Assembly (NCBI GenBank): GCA_028023455.1
Contig: JAQFVV010000013.1
Location: 15,016,258 to 15,080,257 of the forward strand
Direction: 5' to 3'
Length of the DNA: 64,000 nt
Source of the DNA: Epiperipatus broadwayi
Lineage: Eukaryota > Onychophora > Udeonychophora > Euonychophora > Peripatidae
Shown: piece after piece, positions 11,948-23,895 of the stretch
Position numbering within the stretch: the first letter of the stretch is position 1
Layout of the letters: each line of letters begins with the position of its first letter
Notes under the pieces: generated by a model
Database searches by the model: none
Told to the model about the DNA's origin: nothing
The model's input: only the letters and a program-made list of their open reading frames with translations
Position numbers and translations under genes: made by a program

Positions 11948-12700
11948 CTCTTCTGTAATGATGGAGGTGATTCTCTGATTTATGTATATACACATGGCCA
12001 ATACATCAGTTTCAGAAAGACAAACAATAAATACTTACTACCTATTGAATAAAAAAAAAAGATAAAGAACTTGACTAAGTTTTTCTTGAAATAATTTTTT
12101 ATAACACTTATTAATATATGTATACAAAAATAGGTGCAAGTTCATCAAAACATAGATGGAAAAAAAATAAGAATGCAAATTACTTAATTTAGATTACAAA
12201 AGTGTACCACAATTAATTATTAACTAACTAGTAGATGGATTAATTTCATATACCTTGTTCTTAGTATTGGAGAATGAAATCAATACATTTTACATAAATT
12301 ACCTTGCAAGAAGACTTTTCAAAATAATAATTTAGACCAGGGTGGCCTTAATTCACTTTTATATATTGGGAGGCAAATATTTACTCAAAAACACATTCTT
12401 GTGGCCAATAAACGATTTCCTCTCTTTGCAATTAAGAAGTGAATAATATAATTTTTTTTTTTAAAATTAGAAAAATGTTTTACATTTATTAACCTCTCCC
12501 CTTGTGACAGACAGAAATGCAAAACAATGTAAATTATTTGATTGAAATTTTCCAGATAATTTAACTTTATATAATATTTCTAAATAAATATTCTATGGAA
12601 TATTTAATTTCTAAATAAATTCTAAGTCTACAGTTTTAAAAAATTATTAGTTATATATATATTATAGAAATATATGAAAATACAAATATACATATACTAA
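11948..12700. repeat. Unidentified repeat, copy 2
   Basis: Colinear with 8468-9300 (shared blocks listed there), somewhat shorter, with internal small deletions. Same orientation as copy 1. Because the two copies bracket the gypsy gag-protease remnant they may be its diverged terminal repeats. I see no clear TG...CA ends or primer-binding site. Confidence 0.65.
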
Positions 12701-12759
12701 TTAGTCTATTCATACAGTGTATTGAATGTTATCTTATATAAGTAAATAGAGAAATTTGA

Positions 12760-12960
12760 ACTTAGGATTTTTCAGTCTATATTTGTTCTCCACTCCATCT
12801 CGAAAGAACTGACACACATGACCATATACATGTGAAAAAGACAGATGATTCCCAAAACATATTTCACACAGAACCAGCACTCATCAGTTGGGCCAGATCA
12901 TAATTTCATACACATATATAGAATCAGTGCTTGGCTTATATTAAGAATAGCAATTCCTTA
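12760..12960 (-). repeat. Family D repeat, single arm
   Basis: Shares GAACT.ACACA.ATGACCA.ATACATGTG, AAAAGA and CCAGCACTCATCAGTTG.{1,3}CAGAT with the family D palindromes at 26.7, 44.5 and 47.5 kb. Only one arm and part of the centre are recognisable here. Confidence 0.6.
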
Positions 12961-13252
12961 AACTTTAATGGACAAACTTCCAACTATTCAAACTTCCATT
13001 TCATTGAAAAACCAATGATGTAATGCTCAAAGCTCTTGCTGGATTTAATATTGTATACATTATAGCTCTAAAGAGAACTATTGGATAGCTAAAACTGTCA
13101 GCTACTTTTGGACGAGTGGAATAGTAAATATTGTATTTGTATCATGTAAATGTATAGAAGAATGCATTAGTATTGTTAATTCATATTAGTTATTATGTTA
13201 AACATTAATTTAATTTTATATTCCAACAATTTTTAATTTTAATATATTCATA

Positions 13253-13516
13253 TAAGTATATGGCTGTTATATATAGAGCTTGCAAAATAAGCTCTTAACA
13301 AGCTTTGAGAATATCCTCAACCCCAGACCAGTTTATGCTTCTGGCGTCATCAGTGATGTGCTAGAAGCAGAAATCGGTCTGGGGTTGAGGATATTCTCAA
13401 AGCTTGTTAAGAGCTTATTTTGCAAGCTCTATATATAACATTTGTAAACACGAGCTTTATTAAATTAAGTCATGTGAGATCTGACTTGATTTTTTATCAT
13501 TTTAAGTATATGGCTG
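13253..13516 (+). mobile_element. Family B element: near-perfect hairpin, 14-bp target duplication
   Basis: The direct repeat TAAGTATATGGCTG at 13253-13266 and 13503-13516 brackets a 236-bp insertion. The insertion has inverted arms 13265-13330 and about 13375-13440 that are almost identical (CCTCAACCCCAGACC / GGTCTGGGGTTGAGG, AAGCTTGTTAAGAGC), with a less perfect centre near 13352. The right end (AATTAAGTCATGTGAGATCTGACTTG) is the conserved end of family B copies at 34.1 and 41.3 kb. The centre, on the minus strand, reads ACTGATGACGCC...AAACTGGTCTGGGG, a decayed hammerhead-like core. High arm identity suggests it is recent or maintained by gene conversion. Confidence 0.85.
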
Positions 13517-13834
13517 GTACAAAATTATCAATTAGTTTTGATTCCCTCTTCTATTAAGCCATTAAAAAAAAAAAGTGAATAGGCAGTTGTTGAAAACTTA
13601 TTATTACTACAAACATAGTAATATTTATCATAAAAAAGTGTAGTTTCCCTTTGGTTTACAATTAATATCATGAAATAATTCATTTTAAATCTTTTAATTT
13701 GTTATAACCAAGCAATGAGTATCAACAAAATATATGATTTAGCAATAACAGTCCAACATTGAAGATTAATTTGTCCATCCTAGTGCTCAATGCTATGATC
13801 TTCTGAGGAATTTATCATTTTATTATTTTTTTCC

Positions 13835-13925
13835 TGGATAGTTTAGCACAGTGGTAGAATAGCAGACTTTGAGCTAAAAGTTCCTGGATCTGCATAAAAA
13901 TTGTGAACTCCATTTGAGATAAAAA
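13835..13925 (+). repeat. tRNA-derived SINE fragment
   Basis: TTAGCACAGTGGTAGAATAGC resembles a tRNA A box with D-loop, followed at about 30 nt by AGTTCCTGGATCTGC, a diverged B box. The stem spacing is tRNA-like, but the molecule is not a functional tRNA. The element is short and eroded; a similar one lies at 55140. Confidence 0.55.
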
Positions 13926-14125
13926 TCTTTAGAAAAGAATGTTTCAAGCTCAATTAAAAGAAAATGAATCTGAATAAGATGAATTATCTCATGCAAATGT
14001 TCGTTAGTTAAGTCAAGAAATATTTTTACAAAGATTCAGCAACTTATTACAATTGGTAAAAGATTTTAAAAGATTTTTTAAAGTCAAAAGATTAAGTGTA
14101 TGTTGAACTTAATCATAAACATTAA

Positions 14126-14566
14126 TTGATGGATTTAGCTTTCACTGTTAACATAGCTAACCATCTTAGTGAATCCAACTTACCAACTCCAAGGAAGAAC
14201 CAAAATGACTGGAAAATGAACTGGAAAATTTTCGAAAATGTTTTTGATGAATTGTCAAAAAATGAAAGTATATTCAACAAAGATAAATATTATGAGGAAA
14301 TCATAACCCTTCATTCTGAATTTGAAATGTTCCAAAGAATTTACCAGACTAGAACCTTCATGAGTTATCTGTTTAGTAATGATAATGTGGAACAAATGAT
14401 TGAAAATATAAATAATAGATTTTATTTATCTGTGGAGAAAAATAAAATTCTTCTCCTGCAAAACTGCATAATTTTAAAAGCAACCATTTCAAAACTTAAA
14501 AATCATTTTTGGAGTCTAATGGGTGAAGAAAGCATCCAAATTTTAAAAAAGTTGCATTTAATTTAA
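14126..14566 (+). pseudogene. Possible hAT-like transposase remnant (146 codons)
   Basis: An uninterrupted frame of 146 codons, unusually long here. It begins with DLAFTVNIANHLSESNL and ends with LLLQNCIILKAT, then FWSLMGEESIQILKKL. This order resembles the GTF2IRD2/ZBED-type domesticated and active hAT-like transposases: 'DLAFL.DIT.HLN.LNL', then 'E...LQ....LK..F....FW..L....L+K.A'. The C-terminal dimerisation part and the catalytic motifs are absent, and no terminal inverted repeats were found. It lies in an intron, antisense to ENDOU. The call is by resemblance only; it could instead be an unrelated open frame. A hydrophobic or signal segment is not seen. Confidence 0.45.
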
Positions 14567-15400
14567 CTTTTTTTTAAAACTTTACCTTTCTATGTGAGTT
14601 TATATTTTTGACAATGAATACAATTAAGATATCACAAAAGACCACTTAGAATTCTGTAAAAGAGTGGCAATTAGTAATTATATACCTAGATATTCAAGAT
14701 TACTAGACAGCATGCAGTGCAAATCCTTGACAACTTGTATTAATTTTCATGTTTCTATTTGGAATTTACATTTTATATCATTTTTTTGTAGTACAAATGG
14801 CAAATAGTACTTGCCTTGCAAAGATCTATCCATCCCTGACCTATAATAATAAGAGTAAAATATTCTCACTTTCAGTATCTACTAATAAAATAATCCCTAC
14901 ATTCATTATATAATATATATTTACAATCAACTTGATTAAAATTTAAAAAAAAAACAATACAAGACCAATTAATTATTCTTTTTTTTTTAAAATAATGTCA
15001 TTTTTTTACAATGACATTTTTAGAAATAAAAGAACATTCCTTTTAAAACCTAATTTTAAAAAATGATAGTAAATCAAGTGAACTGCCTGTCGTAAATCTC
15101 ACTTTCTTCAAAAATAAAATATTCCAAATAGAAATAAAGATTTGCATGGAAAATATTAGTTCATTATATTTATTCCAGAGTTGTTGTTTTTTTAGGCTTT
15201 TTTTATGTATTTGATAAGCCTTGATATAAGAGATATATGCTCAGTTACTTGCTAGATTCTTTTAGATCCCAAACTTTAAAAAAAAATATTTATTGGTGAC
15301 AGTGAGAAATATTACAAACAGTTATTATAATTCTTCCATGATTATTAATGAACACTCAGTCAAAGAACATTATCCTGAATCATAAGTTTATGACATTCCC
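14567..15400. other. Gene-free AT-rich intron
   Basis: No motif recognised. It sits between the hAT-like remnant and the second gypsy remnant. Confidence 0.5.
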
Positions 15401-17420
15401 AGTTGGATTGGCAAATCAATAGAGGATTTGAAGTTGGAAGGAGCTCAAAATTGATGTACATCCAGAAGTTCGAACTGTTACTGAAGTCATCCATTGCTAA
15501 TTCTGCTTAATTGATTGGCAGTCTCATGTATAAAGAAGATACATTGAGTCACTTGGATTCTGGTATGAGGTGTTATGTTCATTGTTTTTGAACTTTTGAA
15601 CTTCATCCAAAATTAACACTGACTTCTTAATGGCCCTAATCAAAGTTGATCAATGTATTATTGCAGTGTACACTCATTGTCAAGTTTTACATGGTAATGG
15701 AGCTGACTAAATTTCTTTTAAGATAATACTTAACTTTCATTCAGGTTTCTGCTTGGAACAGAAGTGAATTTAAATTCCATCTTCCACACTTGACTACTAT
15801 GTTTTGCCATGTGGCATACTTTTCTTGGATTTGATTTTTGTCAATTGTTGATCTTTGCTGGTTTCTTCACAAATTGTTTTGTAATTAATTTTGCTTGATG
15901 AGAATTAATTGTTTTCTCACACAATTGAATGAATTTCTTGATTGAATGCACTATCAATTTGATAAATTGAATGAATAGGTATCCTAGACAAACAATCAGC
16001 ATTTCCATTATCATTCATAATTTCACCTAATTCATTGGTATTATTGATTGACTGTGGCATGATATATACTATTTTATTGTCAATATTTTGCACATTGATG
16101 CTGAAGTGTCAGATCCATATTTCAGGCTAAGCATTTGGTACAATAAAATCTTCATCTTGGATTGATACCTCTTTATAAGAAATGTTTACATTTATTTCAG
16201 CTTGAGTATAAAATTGAAAATGGATGTTTGTTGGCTATGATGGTGGTTTTAAGATAAAATGCATAAATTTATTCCATGGTAAAAATATGTATTCTGAATC
16301 AATGTCTATTTTTATATTCACAGAATTACTTTCAATGTTAAACAACAATAAGGTAATGTTCATTGTTGTCAGTCGAAAAATGTTGATTTTGCTGTATGTC
16401 GATATTACATTAAACACCATAACATTTTATATTATCATTGTTGCACAGAAGATAGGATGATAATGGATTACTTTTCTTTGTTGTGTTTTGAGGCATATTT
16501 TCAACATGTGACTACTATGCTTTTTAATTTTGATATGTCAATTTGACAGTCTTTTTCAGGATGGTTGTTTCTTCCACAATATAGGCAAAAAATGTCTATG
16601 CCCAAAAAAACTAAATCAAGTCTTGCTTTTAATTGATTTTACTTTCTTGATGAACTTTGTTCTCAATGTCTTTGTTTTGAAATTTGATTATCACTATATC
16701 AATTTCTGAGACAGTGCTTAATGGACTACTTTTTGTTCTAATTCCTATAAGTCAACTCTTGATATTTCCAGTGCTATAGTCTTGGTTATAACATCCTGAC
16801 AACTAGACATTTCTGGGTCAGACTATAACAACTGTTCTCTGATATAATTATTTTTGTTACTTTACAATCAATGCTTTGCACTCATATGGAGAATTGAATT
16901 TGCAATCTTCCAATTCAGCTCATATTGTTGATTGGCTTAATACTTTGATAAGAATTGATGCTGAGCAACAAGAATAGTTTTCTTGGGTGCTAAATATTCT
17001 TCTAGAAGATTCCTTAATTGAATTTAACAACAACTTATCAAAATACTTATATTATTAATAGATTTCATCTGTATGTAATTTTGAATCTTTTTCTATAATT
17101 GCAAAAAGTTTATTTCTTTGAGTCAAAATTTTTAAAATTAGGCTGCAATTCTGGGTTTATGGTTGGAGCCAGTCCAGTTTTCCCTGAAGAAACATGAGCT
17201 AGTTGTTTTTGTTGTTGAAATTGCAGTAATTGTATGAACATTAGCATTATATCTCCAAACCTGTACAAATTGTTGTGAATCTATATAGTTTGATGAATTT
17301 CAGGTGTTTATAGAATACTTGTATATTTTAGCCTGTCTTTGCAGTAAAATCTATGTATAACATTTCAATTATAGCCATTTTTTCTAATACTATTGACGAT
17401 TCATTATAAAAAAATCATAT
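15400..17420 (-). pseudogene. Ty3/gypsy-like gag-pol remnant with central deletion
   Basis: The minus strand with many stops and shifts gives, in order: gag-like DPEMSSCQDVITKTIALEIS (about 16800), and a broken zinc-knuckle region near 16560. The protease-like IDIDSEYIFLPWNKFMHFIL follows, within the open frame 16235-16420 (D-I-D-S for D-T-G-S). Next is VSIQDEDFIVPNA near 16150, then GNADCLSRIP near 15990, the end of RNase H that precedes integrase, and further integrase-side sequence to about 15400. The step from protease to the NADxLSR motif within about 150 bp shows that the reverse transcriptase is deleted. It is a fossil Ty3/gypsy copy, different from the one at 10.5-11.6 kb. Confidence 0.7.
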
Positions 17421-18460
17421 TTTTTTTCACGCACAAATGATAAAATCCCCAGATGCAGTTTTTCTAAATTAATTTTTAAAATCATATCAATGGACAATGT
17501 ATATATAAATTAACTATCTTTTATCAAATTCTTTGTAAGTTTAAAATATTAATCAAACATTATAATCATTACTTTTTAATAATTAAATTTAAAATTATTT
17601 TAGAATATTAAACATTACCATATATACAATATTTTAAAAATCCTTAAAATATATCTTAATTATTAATTATGCACAACTACACATGCCAAATATATAAGTA
17701 TGTAACATAAAACATGCCTATTTTTTAGTATTATGAATTGATTACTTCTCAGGTTATATTTTTTTACTTTTATTTTTAAATACCTCTACCTTTTCCTTAT
17801 CTTGTCTAGCTTGTCTCCAAAAGTAAATATCTTTGCTGTGCTACACTTTCTTATTTTGCCCTGCTAAAATAATGGATAATTATAATCAGGTGAAATGATT
17901 ATAACATCCATGTGTGATTCATAATACTAAAGTACCAATGTTTCAGCAGGATCACATCAGCCGTCAACTGAGTAATTTTTTTTTTTTTCTAAGTAATGAA
18001 TACTTTTATAAAAACAGTTGTAGAAGTGCTGCACACATTGATGTACATCAAGATTAAAGATTCAACCAATAGAAAACAGGAACAAAAAATTTAAAAAATT
18101 TTAAAAGTATAAAGATGGGTGTGGAATGATAATAAATAAATTTAAAAAGCAGAAGTTATTCAGATTAATGCATTTAAAAAATTATTAAATGTATGTAAAT
18201 AAGCATTTGGGTTCGAAAAGGTAGATGGCCATTCTATCTTTTCCAAAGACTTTATCATGTGGTTGAAGTGTTAGTATTCATTCATTTTATATTTAAAAAT
18301 CCAAAGCGCATGTGCAACAGTTTAATGCTGTTTAAATATTATTGTTTAAAAAATTATTCCAAATGGAAGGTATTTTACATGCAGTATCACGTTCCTTGAT
18401 GTACTCTAGTTTTTAAAGATTCTTAATGATTTCTCCAATCTTAGATTGGTAAAGAGTGAT
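17421..18460. other. Gene-free AT-rich intron
   Basis: Nothing recognised apart from A/T tracts (T14 near 17977). Confidence 0.45.
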
Positions 18461-18700
18461 ACATCTGAATAGGATTCTGGTCTTAAGAATATATTATGAC
18501 CCATAGTACAGAGTGAGAGTGCAAATGATGATGAGTGTTGCTTGATTGCATTAGATGTTCATCTCTCCTAGCACTGATGCAATGATTGCTCATACCCACA
18601 TAAGATTCTCCACAAAATCCATATGAAATTTCATAAACTCTACGGGCCTCAAGAAGGACCAAGTCTTTAGACTTGGACAAAATGTTACAAATTTTTTGGT
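18400..18700 (-). pseudogene. Penelope-like element C-terminal GIY-YIG fragment
   Basis: A 65-codon frame at 18483-18680 (minus) reads RRVYEISYGFCGESYVGMSN, then CISARRDEH. It has the GIY-like (VYEI), YIG-like (YVG), arginine and histidine positions of the GIY-YIG endonuclease that ends Penelope-like polyproteins. The bases 3' of it (CTATTCAGATGTATCACTCT on the minus strand) are shared with the copy at 2.8 kb. No reverse transcriptase is attached, so it is a 5'-truncated copy, the usual outcome of target-primed insertion. Confidence 0.72.
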
Positions 18701-19103
18701 TAGTGGAATATATTGCTTTTATATTATAGTGTTTTAGAAAAAATAGACTCTAATAGTTGCAATTATTTCTTAATTTGTCTTTTTTTTATTACAACTGTTT
18801 TGGACCTGAATTAAAGTTTTGTTTATATTTCCATTATTATAACCATTAACTAATCAGATATTACTTAGATATGATTTGCTTGAAAGATTAACTGTTCTAG
18901 TAAAAGGAGTTTTGGTTACGGAAAAGATATGAGTGATGATGACATTCTAAGTATCTAACTGTATGTGTGCACATATATATAACATATATATTAAAACACC
19001 TCAAATGTTAAGAAGTTTTCAGCTACACCCTCTGTGAAATAAACATTTAAAGTCCACATCTCAAAACAATTAATTCAAAAAAGTAATATTTTCATATATA
19101 TAT

Positions 19104-19208
19104 AAAATGGAAAATCATATAACATTACAATTGAAATTTCGTTTTTTTTTTTTTTTTTTTTTTTTGGGGGGGGGGGTTGTATTATAATGTTATATGATTT
19201 TCTATTTT
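19104..19208. repeat. Short inverted repeat flanking a T24-G11 run
   Basis: Arms of about 27 bp (AAATGGAAAATCATATAACA at 19106 and its near-reverse complement ending near 19208) surround T24 (19142-19165) followed by G11 (19166-19176). It could be a small non-autonomous element or a folded-back reverse-transcribed tail. No target duplication was identified. Confidence 0.7.
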
Positions 19209-19432
19209 ATTTAGAATTACTAGTATAGCAATAGGCAGTATATAATATATATATGAAACATTATAACAAACGGTTCTAAAATAAATAAATAAATAAAATT
19301 GTTACTGCCATAAAACAATCTTAATATTAATTAGTTTATAACTGATTTTGAGTAAACAAACTTCTTAAAAATAGAATGACACATTTCTTATATATAATAA
19401 CTTTAAAATTTTTTTACTTAAAACTTTCTTAC

Positions 19433-19534
19433 CTTGAAGAATAGGATCGGTTATATAACTTAAACCAAATTTTATAAAGCAGGGCTTTAAAATCTGATAT
19501 AGAAGGAGACACCTTGTCTTTAGACATTAAAAAT
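19433..19534 (-). CDS. ENDOU: ENDOU exon, middle (ALLYKIWFKLY helix)
   Basis: This 102-nt exon has acceptor GTAAAG (AG at 19536-19535) and donor GTAAGA at 19432. One base, 33 codons and two bases fit exactly between neighbouring exons. It encodes the helix before the active site, with FKALLYKIWFKLYNR matching the XendoU consensus F+..LY.IWF.LY. It is too short to stand out as an open frame and was found by searching for the piece missing between the flanking exons. The ATG near its start is internal, not an initiator. Confidence 0.93.
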
Positions 19535-19539
19535 CTTTA

Positions 19540-20515
19540 CAAAAAAAAAATTATATATAATTAGCAAATATGCAATAAAATCATAAAATCTATATGCAAA
19601 TATTTTATAATGATGTATTTGTGTATAATGCATGTAGCAGTAAAAATAATAAACAGAAATGTGAATTCTCATTAAAACTGGAACTAATACTATTTTAATT
19701 TCATATTATTATATAAATGTAAAATAATAAATAGATGATAATATCCAGATTTCAATGATCAATGTCATTAAAATTCACATATTATTCTTTTTTTTTTTTA
19801 CTTTTATGATACTATTATTAATGTTCACATTTGTATGAAAATATACAATTTTAATGTTATATGACATGTGTTTGTATGTGCATAATTCTTTTTATTATAT
19901 ATATATATGTAAATTTTTAAAGTAAATAAATTTTTAAAAAATTCCATTCTTTCTTTGCACTTTTCATAATGTTTTATTCAATTATCTGACAAATTAAGAT
20001 GGAACTGCTATCATTATTCTATTCTGATGTTTTGCAGTCATTTGAATTCCCAGATAACAAACCACATTCTGTAAAGATTATTTGAAAATCAAGTAAATAA
20101 ATTATTTTAATTTTGGTAGTAGACATTTTGATCAATTTTGTTAATATTCATTATTTTTTTAAATAATAACTAGTTGTAGAATTATTTTTTGACATATGAC
20201 CTTGAAAAGCAATTTCTGTAGTTATAAACAACAATTTTGTATGCTTACAAACATTAAATTCTTTTCTATTTTTTTTTTTAAAATATTTTGTTTATTTTTC
20301 TTCAAAAATTTAGCTGAAAAAAGACTGAAAATTTATAAGTTATTCAAAGATTTTTATAATATATATTTTTATTTAATTTGTTCTGTTTTTTTTTTTTTTG
20401 TCTGTCTCTATGTCTAAAAAATCCTGCAACTCAATTACCACACACTTTCCAATTTCTGATCTAATTGAACATTTGCATATATATTTATTGGCGATGAAAA
20501 AAAATTTAAATTTTT
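19540..20515. other. Gene-free AT-rich intron
   Basis: No gene or family recognised. The frame at 20196-20417 is phenylalanine-rich low complexity. Confidence 0.5.
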
Positions 20516-20521
20516 AATTTT

Positions 20522-21470
20522 GTATGTGATGTGATGTACTGTAGCTTCTACTTAAACGAAGTCAAGAATCTCTCAGCAATTATGCCCAGAGAAACCTGTT
20601 AGCCACTTTATTTTCCATTCCCCAATCTAATTTTTCCCATATTCTGCTCCATCCCATTTCCACAACATAATCTTTGTCAACTCTATGGCCTTTATATCTA
20701 AATCCCCCTTATCTTTTCCCAAACCCAGTATAAAAACCAATAATCCACTTTCTGTATAATCACTTTTTTCATATTTATTCTTCCATAACTTCATTATATA
20801 TGCCCTTTCTGTTTTCAAGCATTTACATTCAATTAATGTGATGTGATGTACTGTGACCTCCTTAAACGGAGTCAGGAATCTCTCAGCAGCTATGCCCAGA
20901 GAAACCTGTTAGCCACTTTACCTTCCTTTTCCATTGTCCACCCTAAGTTTTCCCATAATCTGCTCCATCCCATTTCCACAACATAATCTTTGTCAACTCT
21001 ATGGCCTTTATATCTAAATCCCCCTTATATTTTCCCAAACCCAGTATAAAAACCAATAATCCACTTTCTGTATAATCACTGTTTTCATATTTATTCTTCC
21101 ATAACTTCATTATATATGCCCTTTCTGTTTTCAAGCATTTACATTCAATTAATGTGATGTGATGTACTGTGACCTCCTTAAACGGAGTCAGGAATCTCTC
21201 AGCAGCTATGCCCAGAGAAACCTGTTAGCCACTTTACCTTCCTTTTCCATTGTCCACCCTAAGTTTTCCCATAATCTGCTCCATCCCATTTCCACAACAT
21301 AATCTTTGTCAATTCCATGACCTTCATATCTAAAGCCCCCTTATTTTTTCCCAAACCTAGCATAAAAACCAATAACTCACTTTCTGTATAATCACTTTGT
21401 TCATATTTAACCTTCCATAACTTCATTATTTGTACCCTTTCTGCTTCCAAACATTTACATTGAAGTAACA
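20522..21470 (-). repeat. Threefold tandem repeat of LINE 3' end, period 316 bp
   Basis: The last ~63 codons plus 3'UTR and tail occur three times, with stop-to-stop spacing of exactly 316 bp (frames at 20627-20818, 20943-21134 and the end of 21259-22020). The first two units are nearly identical to each other and differ more from the third. Each junction joins the tail (ATGTGATGTGATG on the plus strand) to the same codon region inside the LIECKC motif. This points to tandem amplification after the truncation joint formed. Confidence 0.9.
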
Positions 21471-22225
21471 GATGCCTAATATTTTCTATGCCTTCCTTAC
21501 ACAACTTGCAGACTAAATCACCCATATTTTTCCATTTACGTGTATATTCCCTTGTTGCTAAAGATCCTGTTCGAGCCTTAAACAATAAACTACTTTCCTT
21601 ACTATTATCATAAATTAACTCACACCCAATGTTCCGTTTACTTTTATATATATTTAAACTCATTTTACTCTCCATACTAGTTCTCCATCTCTCCAACTCC
21701 CTATTCTTTATTAATGCATCTATTCTTCTATCCCACTCCTTCCCACTATAACACTCAACAATCCTCCTAATACAATCATCCCATCTTTTGTACAAGTATA
21801 CTGACATAACTTCTTTATCCAAATCTTCTGCATACCGCATTACCTTTCTCACCCATCTTGTGGCCTGCCCTTTACTTGTAACCCAATTAAATACTATTTT
21901 GGCTATTCTTTTATTATCCATAAACTGCAATCTACCGAACATTTTCAATTTGCTTTTTGCATCCTCATATAAAAACTTGACCATCCCATTACTCCTTGAA
22001 TTGCCTCTTTTGCTGTCCATACCTCAGCATCTAATGCATGTCTTCCTACTTCCCTTTAATACTTTTTCTAAGCAATCTAATACCCCTTTACTAACACATA
22101 ATGCATCATTGCTGTATGTTAACCCTGCTACTGCCACTCCCTTCCATACAATTGTAGCTACATCATATTTATTATATGAAAACACTGTTAATTTCTTTAT
22201 CAATCCCTTTCTTTTTAGATGCCTA
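20522..22225 (-). pseudogene. Family L non-LTR retrotransposon, 3' part of reverse transcriptase
   Basis: The main frame (21259-22020, 253 codons) is the C-terminal third of a LINE polyprotein after the catalytic palm. It has RLQFMDNKRIAKIVFNWVTS, a long basic linker, LLFKARTGSLATREYTRKW and a Cys/His cluster (C-KLC...IRHLLLQCKC) of the zf-RVT type, ending ILWKWD-like (MLWKWDGADYGKT). More of the reverse transcriptase continues to about 22225 in other frames. The 3'UTR with a (GATGT)n/(CATCA)n tail follows at 21150-21258 and is tandemly repeated to 20522. The plus-strand frame 21788-22345 is a shadow of it. Clade was not assigned; the plus-strand copy at 50 kb has an SGNH-like ORF1 motif seen in CR1/L2-type elements. 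Confidence 0.88.
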
Positions 22226-23330
22226 ATATTTTCTATGCCATCTGGTAGTATTAAATTATATGTAAACTTTCTTATAAAATTAAAAGTAAAAAATAAAAAT
22301 AAAAAAAATAAACATTTTTATTCATATAAATGCACTAAAATGTAGAAAATAAATTTTCTTTGGCTTTCATAGTATTTTTGATATTATCTGACCAAAATAA
22401 AAATCAAGATTACTGTTTGAAGCTGAAGAAAATTTACTTTACAATTTAAATAAAAAATCATTTTAATTTTTTTTAATTTATTCTTTATGGTGTTATAAAC
22501 TTTGAATTTTCTGAATATATTTGTTAGATAATATGTAAAAATATAATTATATTTTTGTAGATAAAAAAATGCTTTATTATAAATATATATATCATTATAA
22601 AAACAAGATATAGTTATTAATTTATTAGATGGATAGTTGTTTAGTAGCATATAACTAATGGAATAATAAGAAGAACTTTACAAAGTATATCCTTACCATT
22701 TTTTAATTAAAATTTGTAAAATGTATTCATCTCTTCAAAATAAATAGACTTTCAGATCAGCTAATATGAATTTGGAATAGTTAAATTCTGTTATAAACTA
22801 CTATTAAGATAAAAACTAAGAGTAAAAAGAAATTTATCATATCTTTTTCAAACTAATCATGTAAATTATTATTGACAATGTATATCCTATAGTATATATA
22901 TATATCATTATTTTATTTTTTTTTCTTAATTTTATATATCAAAGCAAATTGAAATTTGGATTGATAAATAAAATGGAGCCATTCTATTGGAAGAAAATTT
23001 GTTCATTGTTGCCTTATATAGCCATTTCATTGAAAGTCATGGATACAATTCAAAATTGTAAAAGGAAGAAAATACTGACGGTGGCAAGATAAGATAAATA
23101 TATCCTTGAAAAATAAAATATTTGGTAATCCTATTAATAACATGCTTGACAGAAAGTAATAAAAATTAATAATGTTATTAAAATCTTTTAATGATAAATC
23201 ATTTTTAACATGTTGATGAAAGTTTGTTTGTTGGATATCTTATTTGATTTGTAAGGCTCTTAAAAAAATTTACAGTAATTTACAAAGAAAAAATATTACA
23301 TTTCTCAAATATTTTTAGGAAGAAAGTAAT
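22226..23330. other. Gene-free AT-rich intron
   Basis: No supported feature. The frame at 22384-22650 (minus) is low complexity. Confidence 0.5.
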
Positions 23331-23333
23331 GAC

Positions 23334-23895
23334 GTGATGTGATGTACTGTAGCTTCTTCTTAAATGAAGTCAAGAATCTCTCAGCAATTATACCAAGAAA
23401 AACTTGTTAGCTTCTTAATTTTACATTCCCCAATCTAAGTAATGTGATGTGATGTGATGTATTATGGCTTCTCCTTAAACGAAGTCAAGAATATCTCAGC
23501 AATTAAGCCCAGATAAACCTGTTAGCCACTTTCTTTTACATTCCCCACTCTAAATTTACCCATAATCTGCTCTATCCCATTTCCACAACATAATTTTTGT
23601 CAACTCTATAACCTTTATATCTAAATCCCCCTTATCTTTTCCCAAACCTAGCATAAAAACCAATAATTCACTTTCTGTATAATCACTCTTTTCATATTTA
23701 TTTTTCCACAACTTCATTATATGTACCCTTTCTGTTTTCAAACATTTACATTCAATTAACAAATGCCTAATATTTTCAATTCCTTCCTTACATAATTTAC
23801 AAAATAAATCACCCATATTTTTCCATTTACATGTATATTCTTTTGTAGCTAAAGATCCCGTTCGAGCCTTAAACAATAAACTACTTTCCTTATAC
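23334..23895 (-). pseudogene. Family L LINE 3' fragment with doubled tail
   Basis: A 106-codon frame (23556-23876) repeats the C-terminus of the 21.3-22.0 kb copy (FKARTGSLATKEYTCKWKN, CKLCKEGIENIRHLLIECKC). Its 3' end carries two tandem copies of the 3'UTR/tail (23334-23440 and 23441-23550). It is truncated at 23895 next to a CTTATACTTT repeat. Confidence 0.85.

Noticed and set aside
13835-13925. A functional tRNA gene
   Set aside because: A- and B-box-like strings are present but acceptor and anticodon stems do not pair, so it is a SINE relic. The same reasoning applies to 24000-24295, 55140 and 61500.
21788-22345. 185-codon plus-strand frame
   Set aside because: It lies antisense to the LINE coding frame on the minus strand and has no motif of its own.
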